Part shown: piece by piece, positions 1 through 6,576 of the stretch
How positions within the stretch are numbered: the stretch's first letter is position 1
Layout of the letters: each line of letters starts with the position of its first letter
Virus record (IMG/VR): IMGVR_UViG_3300034102_000212
Coordinates: 1 to 51,049 of that record
Length of the DNA: 51,049 bases
DNA from: a virus
Reading direction: 5' to 3' (one strand)
Program-made: the position numbers and the translations under genes
The notes under the pieces: generated by a model
Databases searched by the model: none
Seen by the model: only the letters and a program-made list of their open reading frames with translations
Told to the model about the DNA's origin: nothing

Positions 1-1
1 A

Positions 2-976
2 GAAACAAGAACGGAAAGATTTATTGGCATATCTCTCAGGGGTATCATGCCCGTACCATTGCGATATTACGCAGCACATACGGGGCGATGGGGTGGTGAC
101 GATAAACTTAACCTTCAAAACTTACCCCGCAAAAGTTTATTAAAGAAAGCCATTGTTGCGCCCAAGGGCTACGTGCTAGTCGATGCCGACTCATCACAGA
201 TTGAAGCCCGAACGGTTGCATGGCTATCAGGACAGAACGACCTCGTGAAAGCCTTCGATGACAAACAAGACGTATACAAAATCATGGCATCTTCTATCTA
301 CGTTAAGGATGAAGAAGAAATTACGGCGGACGAAAGGTTCGTGGGTAAGACCACGATTCTTGGCGCAGGGTACGGAATGGGAGCCGCTAAGTTTAAGCTA
401 CAACTTCAAACTTTTGGGGTGGAAATCGAAGATGCGGAAGCGTCTAGGATTATTAACGTCTACCGTGAACGATACGGGCGCATACCCAAACTATGGAAGG
501 AAGCTAATAGCGCCTTGGACGCTCTACGGAAAGGCAAGACTGCTCAAGTCGGGTGTCAAGCTCAGGCACTTAGCCTTACGCCATCAGGTTTTCTATTACC
601 AAGTGGGCTCTACCTCAACTACCCCGACCTGAAGAAGGATAACGACGAGCAGTGGAGTTATGCAAGCCGACGTGGTCGCATCAAGATTTACGGTGGGAAG
701 ATTGTCGAGAACCTATGCCAAGCACTAGCACGTTGCGTTATTGGTGAGCAGATGCTTCGTATATCAAAGAGATACAAGGTTGCACTAACCGTACACGATG
801 CGGTGATGGCGGTTGTTAAGGAAGAAGAACGTGATGACGCTATACGTTATGTAGCCGAGTGCATGAGTTGGAGACCTAAGTGGGCGCAAACACTACCGCT
901 TGCTTGTGAGATTGGTGCGGGTACAAATTACTCGGATTGTAGTGACAAGAAGTCAATTGAGAAGTGGGGGTTGTAA
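2..976 (+). CDS. Family A DNA polymerase, C-terminal part (5' end outside window)
   Basis: This is the palm/fingers half of a phage replicative DNA polymerase of the PolA/T7 family, which copies the phage genome. The frame is open from base 2, so the gene starts upstream of the window; the first ATG at 47 is internal. Motif A (DADSSQIEAR) lies near nt 182. Motif B (K then YG in GKTTILGAGYGMG) lies near nt 347-376. Motif C is VHDAV at about nt 791-805. The conserved LNLQNLPR segment precedes motif A. The usual motif C is HDE; here the Glu is Ala, while the metal-binding Asp is kept. No 3'-5' exonuclease domain is visible because the N-terminus is missing. The stop overlaps the next start (TAATG). 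Family assignment is secure. Confidence 0.95.
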   Translation, partial: ETRTERFIGISLRGIMPVPLRYYAAHTGRWGGDDKLNLQNLPRKSLLKKAIVAPKGYVLVDADSSQIEARTVAWLSGQNDLVKAFDDKQDVYKIMASSIYVKDEEEITADERFVGKTTILGAGYGMGAAKFKLQLQTFGVEIEDAEASRIINVYRERYGRIPKLWKEANSALDALRKGKTAQVGCQAQALSLTPSGFLLPSGLYLNYPDLKKDNDEQWSYASRRGRIKIYGGKIVENLCQALARCVIGEQMLRISKRYKVALTVHDAVMAVVKEEERDDAIRYVAECMSWRPKWAQTLPLACEIGAGTNYSDCSDKKSIEKWGL

Positions 977-1248
977 TGGCTATTTTATTTATGGGTACTG
1001 AATCCGACAAAGAACTATTTAATAAAACTTTAGAGCTTTCAGGTAGTGGGCATATTATGGAAGTAAACCTAGTGCCTACTACACCATATGGCTCAGAAGG
1101 CATGATGCCTGTAAAGGGTTATTGTATGGAGTACCCTGAAGGCGATATATCTTGCGTTGGTAGTAGCGGTTCCAATATGTGCGGTGGGTTCATGGGGTGC
1201 GAAAATGGCATTGTGTACTGCAGTTTTATTGGGGGTACTAAAAAATGA
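976..1248 (+). CDS. Small Gly/Cys-rich hypothetical protein
   Basis: About 90 residues of unknown function. I place the start at the ATG that overlaps the polymerase stop (TAATG), not at the upstream in-frame GTG at 964; a G-rich stretch (GTGGGGG) just upstream could act as ribosome-binding site. The second half is rich in Gly, Ser and Cys (SSGSNMCGGFMGCENG) and holds several Met and Cys residues that could bind metal, but no known motif is complete. It ends in an ATGA overlap with the next gene, so it sits in the same operon. I do not recognise the family. Confidence 0.6.
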   Translation: MAILFMGTESDKELFNKTLELSGSGHIMEVNLVPTTPYGSEGMMPVKGYCMEYPEGDISCVGSSGSNMCGGFMGCENGIVYCSFIGGTKK

Positions 1249-2378
1249 CAGCTATTCTTGAATGGGTTGGTAGCGGGTTGATGAAGATTCTTGATATGTT
1301 CAAGAACCCTGAGTTGATTAAACCTGAACCACAAATAATTGAAATAAAAGAAGAGCTTGATGAACCGCTAACAATCGACGGTGTAGAAAAAGACGAGTTC
1401 CCAAAGACACTTAGTCAGTTGCTTGACAACTTGGATGCTACGTTTGAAGCGTATAAAACCCCTAGTTTTAATAGTTGGATTACTGCCGACGAACGGATTG
1501 GGTTAAAGAAGTTAGGTGCACACGTACCAAACCCTTGGTTGTTTCAGTCGTACAAGCACGGTAATTTAAAAGTATCAACAACTAAAAAGATGCCTAGTCT
1601 TATGATGATTTCTTTAGACTCTAGAGATACGCACGGCACTAAAAGTATTTCACCTAGCTTCATGTATGCAGTTAAACAAAAGGCGCCCCCTTGGTTTGTG
1701 CAGAAGAAGAAAGGCACCGTGTATAAAGTTGGCGCAGCTTACTTCCTAAACAAGTTATATTGGGCATGTGCTTGGTTGGTTGTTAAAGAAGACGGCACAG
1801 TTGAGCTATGCAAGGAACACAGAGCCGACCCAATCATTATTAAGAAAGGTAAACACAAAGGCTACGCATATAACAAAAAGGTTTACGACATGCCCGAGAT
1901 ATGCCACGACTGGGATGACGGCGAACATGTTTTAAAAGAAATATTTTTAAACTTATTTGAGTGGTGGATTAAACGTGGTGAGCGTTGGAACGTAACAGTT
2001 AAAAAGAATGGCGACAGAGTTACTTTCTGTGTAAACAAAGAGCTTACTAAGAAATATTTTGCCGACAGAGATAAGTCAGTAAAGACAAGCACAGGTCAAA
2101 CTAAACGCATCATTCACTTTGTGAAAGAGCATGAAAGAAAGTACGGAGACAAGATACGCACGGTTAAGGAACACATCAGAGGGGTAAACAAATTCACATG
2201 GAAAGGTTATCAGTGCATTGTGTCAGCACCTGAGTTCGGAATGCGTATATCATCTGCGGTGTTTGATTTAACCCCTGATATAGAACTTAATGATGGCGAA
2301 GAAAGAGAAGGCTATGTATCAATGAGTAAAGTTGGCTTGATACTTGCCCAAGATGAAGAACGAAGAGCAGAAAGATGA
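1245..2378 (+). CDS. Hypothetical phage protein, 377 aa
   Basis: Unrecognised soluble protein. The N-terminal 60 residues are acidic and possibly helical; the middle is basic and aromatic-rich (for example YFLNKLYWACAWLVV around residues 167-181 and NLFEWWIKRGERW around 232-244). The C-terminal third is charged, ending in a helical, Arg/Glu-rich tail. It lies between the DNA polymerase and a RecB-like nuclease and is coupled by ATGA overlaps on both sides, so a role in replication or DNA processing is a reasonable guess from position only. No catalytic signature was seen. Confidence 0.75.
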   Translation: MTAILEWVGSGLMKILDMFKNPELIKPEPQIIEIKEELDEPLTIDGVEKDEFPKTLSQLLDNLDATFEAYKTPSFNSWITADERIGLKKLGAHVPNPWLFQSYKHGNLKVSTTKKMPSLMMISLDSRDTHGTKSISPSFMYAVKQKAPPWFVQKKKGTVYKVGAAYFLNKLYWACAWLVVKEDGTVELCKEHRADPIIIKKGKHKGYAYNKKVYDMPEICHDWDDGEHVLKEIFLNLFEWWIKRGERWNVTVKKNGDRVTFCVNKELTKKYFADRDKSVKTSTGQTKRIIHFVKEHERKYGDKIRTVKEHIRGVNKFTWKGYQCIVSAPEFGMRISSAVFDLTPDIELNDGEEREGYVSMSKVGLILAQDEERRAER

Positions 2379-2560
2379 CAATGAAAAAAGTAGACTACAG
2401 CCCTGCCTACCTAGAGGCGAAGAAATGTTTAGAGCTAGCGCATGATGCGTTAGTAGCAGGTAAGTTTCAGATTGCGTACGACCACTGCTTGAACGCACAG
2501 GTTGAGATGCGGTTGATGACCACTGCGGTTAAGACTTGGCTACCTAGGAAAGAAGACTAA
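2375..2560 (+). CDS. Small hypothetical protein, 61 aa
   Basis: Short helical protein of unknown function. Two Met codons (2375 and 2381) can serve as the start; the first is coupled to the preceding stop by ATGA. The pattern AYLEAKKCLELAHDAL followed by GKFQIAYDHCLNAQVEM looks like a helix-turn-helix pair reminiscent of a single tetratricopeptide-like hairpin, but it is too short to assign. Its stop overlaps the nuclease start (TAATG). Confidence 0.65.
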   Translation: MTMKKVDYSPAYLEAKKCLELAHDALVAGKFQIAYDHCLNAQVEMRLMTTAVKTWLPRKED

Positions 2561-3234
2561 TGAGCGACTTAAAATGGTCTTACTCGTCCTTGGGTTTATT
2601 CCAACAGTGCCCACGTAAGTATTATCACTTGCGGGTACTCAAGGATATTAAAGAACCTGAGACCGAAGCCATCCTATATGGCAAGCGTGTACACGAGGCG
2701 GCTGAGTTTTATATCGGCAAGGGCACACCGTTGCCACCGCCGTTTGAGCAGTTCAAAGAAGTGTTAGATATGTTGAAAGCAATCCCGGGGGAGAAGCTAT
2801 GCGAATACAAGATGGGGTTAACAAAAGATATACAAGCGTGTGGTTTTTTCGACGAGAACGTATGGTTCAGAGGAGTCGCCGACTTAGTCATCATAAACGG
2901 GGATACAGCACGGGTAATCGACTACAAGACTGGTAAGTCATCTGAGTTTGCGGACGTCAAGCAGTTGGAGTTGATGGCGCTGGCTATCTTTAAACACTTC
3001 CCAAAGGTGCGTAAGGTCAAGACTGGCTTGGTGTTTTTGGTATGCAACGACTTCGTTAAAGCCGACTTCCAAAAGAAAGACGCACCGCTCACATGGCTCA
3101 AGTGGATACAAGAGACCGACCGCTTAGAGAAAGCGCATGAGACAGGTGTATGGAATGCGAAGCCTAATTTTACTTGCCGTAAGTATTGCTTAGTTAAGGA
3201 GTGTGAACACAATGGAAGAGGACATTACAGATGA
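2560..3234 (+). CDS. PD-(D/E)XK exonuclease, RecB/Cas4-like with probable Fe-S cluster
   Basis: DNA exonuclease of the PDDEXK_1/RecB-Cas4 group, probably resecting DNA ends in phage recombination or replication. Visible active-site residues are His45 (GKRVHEAAEF), Asp108 in GVADLV, Asp121 and Lys123 in IDYKTGK, and Gln135 in the QLELMAL helix. A lone Cys17 near the N-terminus (QQCPRKYY) and Cys206, Cys210 and Cys215 at the C-terminus (FTCRKYCLVKEC) match the split four-cysteine pattern that holds a 4Fe-4S cluster in Cas4 and AddB. Length 224 aa is normal for a stand-alone member. The gene is translationally coupled to both neighbours. Confidence 0.92.
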   Translation: MSDLKWSYSSLGLFQQCPRKYYHLRVLKDIKEPETEAILYGKRVHEAAEFYIGKGTPLPPPFEQFKEVLDMLKAIPGEKLCEYKMGLTKDIQACGFFDENVWFRGVADLVIINGDTARVIDYKTGKSSEFADVKQLELMALAIFKHFPKVRKVKTGLVFLVCNDFVKADFQKKDAPLTWLKWIQETDRLEKAHETGVWNAKPNFTCRKYCLVKECEHNGRGHYR

Positions 3235-3413
3235 ATGAAGAAGACTTGAGAGATTGTTTTGCTATGTTTGCTATGTTAGGCATATTAATCCGTGGCGATG
3301 AAGTGCCTATAAAAACGGCGTATAACATAGCCGACCAAATGCTTGAACTAAAAAAGTATAAAGAAACCGAAGTTGGCATTGCCTCAGTTAAACGAGCAAG
3401 GAAAACAAAATGA
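3231..3413 (+). CDS. Small hypothetical protein, 60 aa
   Basis: Short protein with a hydrophobic N-terminal helix (CFAMFAMLGILIR) and a basic C-terminus ending VKRARKTK. It starts in an ATGA overlap with the nuclease stop and ends in an ATGA overlap with the next gene, which supports expression. The pattern resembles small phage proteins found near replication genes, but I cannot assign a function. Confidence 0.65.
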   Translation: MNEEDLRDCFAMFAMLGILIRGDEVPIKTAYNIADQMLELKKYKETEVGIASVKRARKTK

Positions 3414-3592
3414 ACGAAGAAAATAAAGTGTGGCTTACCAAACTAAGAAACTTTTTAATCGTATTGCTTGTTGGTTTTGCCGTCGGCAGTATGGTGTCTA
3501 ATGCTACGTTTACTTATCACTTGCAACAAGACTGCGACACAATGAAGCAGTTTCGTATTGGTAAGTTAGCCTACACGTGTATGGTGAAGTAA
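3410..3592 (+). CDS. Small single-span membrane protein, 60 aa
   Basis: One clear transmembrane helix at about residues 13-30 (LRNFLIVLLVGFAVGSMV), preceded by basic residues and followed by a polar segment with two Cys. The positive residues before the helix and the few after it suggest N-in/C-out insertion in the inner membrane. It overlaps the genes on both sides (ATGA, TAATG). It could be an accessory lysis or exclusion protein, but nothing in the sequence decides this. Confidence 0.65.
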   Translation: MNEENKVWLTKLRNFLIVLLVGFAVGSMVSNATFTYHLQQDCDTMKQFRIGKLAYTCMVK

Positions 3593-3669
3593 TGGACTGG
3601 GCGTTATTGATATGCCTCATCGTGATTGTGTATCGCCTTGAGTGCATCTTAAAGGAATTGAAGAAATGA
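3592..3669 (+). CDS. 25-residue membrane micropeptide
   Basis: A very short open frame that begins in the TAATG overlap with the preceding stop and ends in the ATGA overlap with the phosphoribosyltransferase start. The peptide is MDWALLICLIVIVYRLE followed by CILKELKK: one hydrophobic helix and a basic amphipathic end. Tight coupling on both sides in a row of membrane or small genes argues that it is translated. Function unknown; a regulator of a neighbouring membrane protein or simply a coupling leader are both possible. Confidence 0.45.
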   Translation: MDWALLICLIVIVYRLECILKELKK

Positions 3670-4289
3670 CGTTACATGTTAGCGACGCCCAATACGCAGA
3701 GTTAGCCGCTTGGGTTCATCACTACATAGATACAAAATGTATTGTGAGAGATACAAAGATGCCTGGAAAAATGAAAGGCTCTCAATACACTTGGATGTTT
3801 TACCTGCGTAGGGGTTTGTTTAACCAAGAGTTTTTAATTAATGTTGGGCGGATGTTTATGTACCACATGGAACGAATTGACCCTAAGCTTAACTTTCAAA
3901 TTACAGGTTTAGAAACAGCCGCTACTCCAATGCTTGCGTCTATACCTATAGTGGCTAAGGCTATGGGCGTGGATATAAATGCGTTTGTTGTACGTAAAAC
4001 CCGTAAAGAGTATGGGCTATTAAATATAATTGAGGGCTTGCCTAACGATAAGCTAGCAATTATGGTAGATGATTTATGTAACAGTAGCAGGTCAATGGCT
4101 CAATGCCTAAAGGTATTGCATGCAGAGAATATACCTGTTGCGAATGTTGCGTTCACCATAGTTAACAAAAGCAATAAAAAAGTACACGACGAAGCTAGAT
4201 TAAGAAGCGATATGTACTTACCAAAAGAAGTAACAGTAGTTAGCCTTTTTGATTTAGATGACTTTGACCTTAGCAATCCATCACACTAG
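3666..4289 (+). CDS. Orotate phosphoribosyltransferase-like protein
   Basis: Type I phosphoribosyltransferase fold, most like orotate phosphoribosyltransferase (PyrE), which joins orotate and PRPP in pyrimidine synthesis. The PRPP-binding loop is LAIMVDDLCNSSRSM (residues about 130-144, with Asp135-Asp136). Upstream segments fit the OPRTase pattern: ITGLETAATPMLASI (79-93) and VRKTRKEYGLLNIIEG (109-124). I choose the ATG at 3666, giving 207 aa, because it has AAAGGA upstream and an ATGA overlap with the micropeptide; the in-frame GTG at 3642 is less likely. The PRPP loop has Asn/Ser where TTG is usual, so substrate specificity is uncertain. Phage use would be pyrimidine supply for DNA replication. 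Confidence 0.85.
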   Translation: MTLHVSDAQYAELAAWVHHYIDTKCIVRDTKMPGKMKGSQYTWMFYLRRGLFNQEFLINVGRMFMYHMERIDPKLNFQITGLETAATPMLASIPIVAKAMGVDINAFVVRKTRKEYGLLNIIEGLPNDKLAIMVDDLCNSSRSMAQCLKVLHAENIPVANVAFTIVNKSNKKVHDEARLRSDMYLPKEVTVVSLFDLDDFDLSNPSH

Positions 4290-4299
4290 CGAGTAGCAG

Positions 4300-4419
4300 A
4301 TGAACGAGAACCAAAAGAAAACAACTGAAGAATACCGTAGCAACTACGACAACATATTTAAGAAGAAACAGGATGACAAACCTAAAGAGCAAGAAACCAA
4401 ACCAAGTCCAGGGAATTGA
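4300..4419 (+). CDS. Possible charged small ORF, 39 aa
   Basis: ATG-initiated frame encoding a hydrophilic peptide (MNENQKKTTEEYRSNYDNIF, then a Lys-rich tail ending KPSPGN). It begins just after the phosphoribosyltransferase and overlaps the start of the HTH gene at 4373 in another frame. There is no good ribosome-binding site immediately upstream, so it may be only a spacer. I include it because the region would otherwise be unexplained. Confidence 0.3.
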   Translation: MNENQKKTTEEYRSNYDNIFKKKQDDKPKEQETKPSPGN

Positions 4420-4561
4420 TTATGACGGCATGAATCAACAAGAAGTTGCAGATGCTTTAGGTATTAGCCGAACAGCAGTGCAGAACATTGAGAGACGTGC
4501 CTACAAGAAGTTTAAACGTGCACTAGCAAAACGATTGAAACACATTACAGATTTATTATGA
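4373..4561 (+). CDS. Sigma-70 region 4-like HTH protein
   Basis: A 62-residue DNA-binding protein consisting almost entirely of a helix-turn-helix of the sigma factor region 4 type: GMNQQEVADALGISRTAVQN (about residues 20-39) followed by IERRAYKKFKRALAKR. In sigma factors this module reads the -35 element and touches the RNA polymerase flap. A stand-alone copy could act as an anti-sigma-like appropriator, a co-activator for later promoters, or a plain DNA-binding regulator. Region 2 is absent, so it is not a full sigma factor. An AGAAG sequence lies about 12 nt upstream of the ATG. Confidence 0.8.
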   Translation: MTNLKSKKPNQVQGIDYDGMNQQEVADALGISRTAVQNIERRAYKKFKRALAKRLKHITDLL

Positions 4562-4629
4562 CCCCGCAAGAACAACAGAAAGAAGAACGTGAACAACGAG
4601 AACGAAAAGACAGAGAACGAAACGATTAG
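4558..4629 (+). CDS. Possible leader micro-ORF, 23 aa
   Basis: Starts in an ATGA overlap with the HTH gene stop and encodes a very hydrophilic Gln/Glu/Arg-rich peptide, ending inside the 5' part of the GTG-started gene at 4589. It may serve to carry ribosomes to that gene. No function is visible and it may not matter as a protein. Confidence 0.25.
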   Translation: MTPQEQQKEEREQRERKDRERND

Positions 4630-4756
4630 CCGAGAGCAGATTGTTTTATGGGCATACGAGGCTGGGTTCCCCACGAACTACGCACGTAATGAAATAGCAA
4701 GATTTGAAACATTCGCACGTTTGGTGCATAGATACTTAGAAAGGGACTACAAATGA
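4589..4756 (+). CDS. Small conserved phage protein, 55 aa (GTG start)
   Basis: A GTG-started gene too short and too odd in its start to be found easily. The protein contains SREQIVLWAYEAGFP and, near the end, IARFETFARLVHRYLERDYK. This matches the layout of very common short phage proteins of the type EDIIRMAREAG ... LERFAALV (family recalled, not searched), whose function is unknown. A purine-rich AGAAGAA precedes the GTG. The stop overlaps the glycosyltransferase start (ATGA), which supports the frame. Confidence 0.7.
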   Translation: MNNENEKTENETISREQIVLWAYEAGFPTNYARNEIARFETFARLVHRYLERDYK

Positions 4757-5535
4757 GCATTGAAACAGTAAACATCGACAAGAAGCGCCCATCATTAATG
4801 ATTGCTACACCCATGTACGGTGGTATGTGTACAGGTAACTTCATGGTTGGTGTACTACAGACTATTAACAAGATGCAGTCTATTGGTGTGCAGTGTTATT
4901 TTGTACAGATGGGTAACGAATCGTTGATTACTCGTGCACGTAATGAACTGACACGCATCTTTTTGGAGAAAGACTTTGACTACCTAATGTTCATTGACGC
5001 CGACATCGGTTTTGATGGTAACGCAGTTGCTCAGTTGATGGCTGCCGATAAAGACATTGCTTGTGGCATCTACCCTAAGAAAGAAGTTGATTGGGTTGCA
5101 GTTGAGAAGGCGGTTGCTCAGGGTAAGACTACTGGGTTAAAGGATTACTCAGGAGCTTTTGTACTGAACTTTGCACATGAGCTAGGTCAAGAGCTACATA
5201 CGGATGAATCAGGTTGTATTGAAGTACGTCATGGCGGTACAGGCTTCATGCTAATTAAAAAAGATGTGTTCCATAAGTTAGCCGACAAGGTTCCTACTTA
5301 CAGACCAAGTACAGTTAAAGATGCTAACGGTAACTATCTCAAACCTGAGACCAAAGAGTTCTTTGCTACTAGCATTGACGAAGGTGGTTGCTTGCTATCT
5401 GAAGACTATCACTTCTGTGAGTTGCACCGTAAGAACGGCGGTAAGATTCACGCTAACCCATTCATTAAGTTAGACCACGTTGGCACATACGTATATGGTG
5501 GCGACATTATTAAAGCGGGCGGTAACCTTAAATGA
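4753..5535 (+). CDS. GT-A fold glycosyltransferase
   Basis: Nucleotide-sugar glycosyltransferase of the family 2-like GT-A fold, 260 aa. The N-terminal beta strand and loop (SLMIATPMYGGMCTGNF) begin the Rossmann half. The metal-binding DXD motif is IDADIGF (residues 81-87), and LLSEDYHFCELHRKNGG near residue 222 fits the catalytic acidic region. A C-terminal LDHVGTYVYGG carries a conserved His. Such phage enzymes modify host surface glycans, phage DNA bases or virion proteins; the sequence does not say which. It overlaps the FkbM methyltransferase by ATGA, so the two probably act on one product. Confidence 0.88.
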   Translation: MSIETVNIDKKRPSLMIATPMYGGMCTGNFMVGVLQTINKMQSIGVQCYFVQMGNESLITRARNELTRIFLEKDFDYLMFIDADIGFDGNAVAQLMAADKDIACGIYPKKEVDWVAVEKAVAQGKTTGLKDYSGAFVLNFAHELGQELHTDESGCIEVRHGGTGFMLIKKDVFHKLADKVPTYRPSTVKDANGNYLKPETKEFFATSIDEGGCLLSEDYHFCELHRKNGGKIHANPFIKLDHVGTYVYGGDIIKAGGNLK

Positions 5536-6245
5536 GCCTACCTGAAATTCACCTAGCCACAGACGGAGACCTGAACTATGCTCTTTTTAAGCACTCTGAT
5601 GTTGTTAGCAATCATGTACGAGCTGGTGGTTACGAGACAGAGTTACAGACTATCTCCAATGAGCTATTGGCTGGGTATACTGATGGCATTGTTTTGGATG
5701 TCGGTGCTAATTTGGGAAGCTATGTTGTACCGCTCGCCAAGAGAAATTCTCATTTACAGTTTGAATGCTTTGAGCCACAACGTATAGTCTACTATCAGCT
5801 ATGCGCTAACACTTTCTTAAACCGACTAAGTAATGTATATACACACAATGTTGGCGTGAGTAACGAACAGCGCATCACTAGCTACGTATTGCCAAACTAT
5901 GCTGAAGAAACCAATATCGGCGCATTCAGTATTGACTTTGACACTCGCCTCAAAGACTACGAAGTTACGTCTGAAGGTGTTACCGAGCGCATGATAATCA
6001 TTCCGCTTGACTCTATGCAGTATGAGAAGGTTCGCCTAATCAAGATTGACGTAGAGGGGCATGAGCTACAGGTGCTTCAGGGCGCAGAACATACGTTGCG
6101 TGAAAACAACTATCCGCCGATTATCTTTGAAGCTTGGACTTGGAAGTTCCCTGAAAAGCGTCAGGCGGTCTTTGCTCACTTGGAAAGCCTAGGATATGAG
6201 ATTACGCAGATTGGGCAAAACAACCTAGCGCAGAGGAAGAAATAA
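5532..6245 (+). CDS. FkbM-family SAM-dependent methyltransferase
   Basis: 237-residue class I methyltransferase. The SAM-binding motif I is IVLDVGANLGSY (53-64), followed by FECFEPQ (77-83) as the acidic loop. The diagnostic FkbM segment is LIKIDVEGHELQVLQGA at about residues 169-185. FkbM enzymes usually O-methylate sugars or polyketides. Directly coupled to the upstream glycosyltransferase, it probably methylates a sugar that enzyme transfers. The gene ends about 30 nt before a hairpin and a strong ribosome-binding site. Confidence 0.92.
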   Translation: MSLPEIHLATDGDLNYALFKHSDVVSNHVRAGGYETELQTISNELLAGYTDGIVLDVGANLGSYVVPLAKRNSHLQFECFEPQRIVYYQLCANTFLNRLSNVYTHNVGVSNEQRITSYVLPNYAEETNIGAFSIDFDTRLKDYEVTSEGVTERMIIIPLDSMQYEKVRLIKIDVEGHELQVLQGAEHTLRENNYPPIIFEAWTWKFPEKRQAVFAHLESLGYEITQIGQNNLAQRKK

Positions 6246-6251
6246 GGATAA

Positions 6252-6275
6252 TATAGGCTTTTCGCCTATAGGAGG
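6252..6275 (+). promoter_or_regulatory. Hairpin plus strong Shine-Dalgarno upstream of HNH gene
   Basis: A perfect 7-bp inverted repeat, TATAGGC (6252-6258) and GCCTATA (6264-6270), around a TTTTC loop, is followed at once by GGAGG (6271-6275) and, 4 nt later, the ATG of the HNH gene at 6280. There is no T-run, so it is not a simple terminator. It could be an RNA processing or stability site, or could hold the ribosome-binding site at the base of a stem. Confidence 0.55.
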
Positions 6276-6279
6276 GCTT

Positions 6280-6576
6280 ATGCCATACGTTAATAAACCA
6301 AGACCATACAAGCACGAATACGAGACTTATGACGGCACAGAAGCTGTTAAAAAGAAACGTGCCCAGCGCAACAAAGCCCGTCGCATGATGGAAGCTGCTG
6401 GCAAAGTGCACAAAGGCGATGGCAAAGACGTAGACCATAAGACACCTCTATCCAAAGGTGGCAAGACAACGATGAGCAATCTATCTGTTAAATCAGCTAG
6501 CGCCAACCGTTCGTTTAGCCGTAACTCGGACAGTAGTGTGAAGAAGAACAAACCAAAAAATGGAAATAGTCGATAA
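6280..6576 (+). CDS. HNH endonuclease
   Basis: 98-residue basic protein with a clear HNH core: DVDHKTPLSKGGKTTMSNLS (about residues 50-69) followed by SANRSFSRNSD. The His of the VDH motif, the Asn of SNL and the later Asn/Arg residues fit the beta-beta-alpha metal finger. The N-terminal half is a Lys/Arg-rich helix that may bind DNA. It might be a homing-type nuclease, a packaging-associated nicking enzyme or a recombination nuclease. Its end overlaps the SNF2 helicase start by 17 nt, which links it with that gene in one transcript. Confidence 0.88.
   Translation: MPYVNKPRPYKHEYETYDGTEAVKKKRAQRNKARRMMEAAGKVHKGDGKDVDHKTPLSKGGKTTMSNLSVKSASANRSFSRNSDSSVKKNKPKNGNSR

Noticed and set aside
1-100. 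Frameshifted or second gene at the left edge
   Set aside because: The polymerase frame is open from base 2 and gives expected polymerase sequence upstream of the first ATG, so the gene is simply cut by the window edge.
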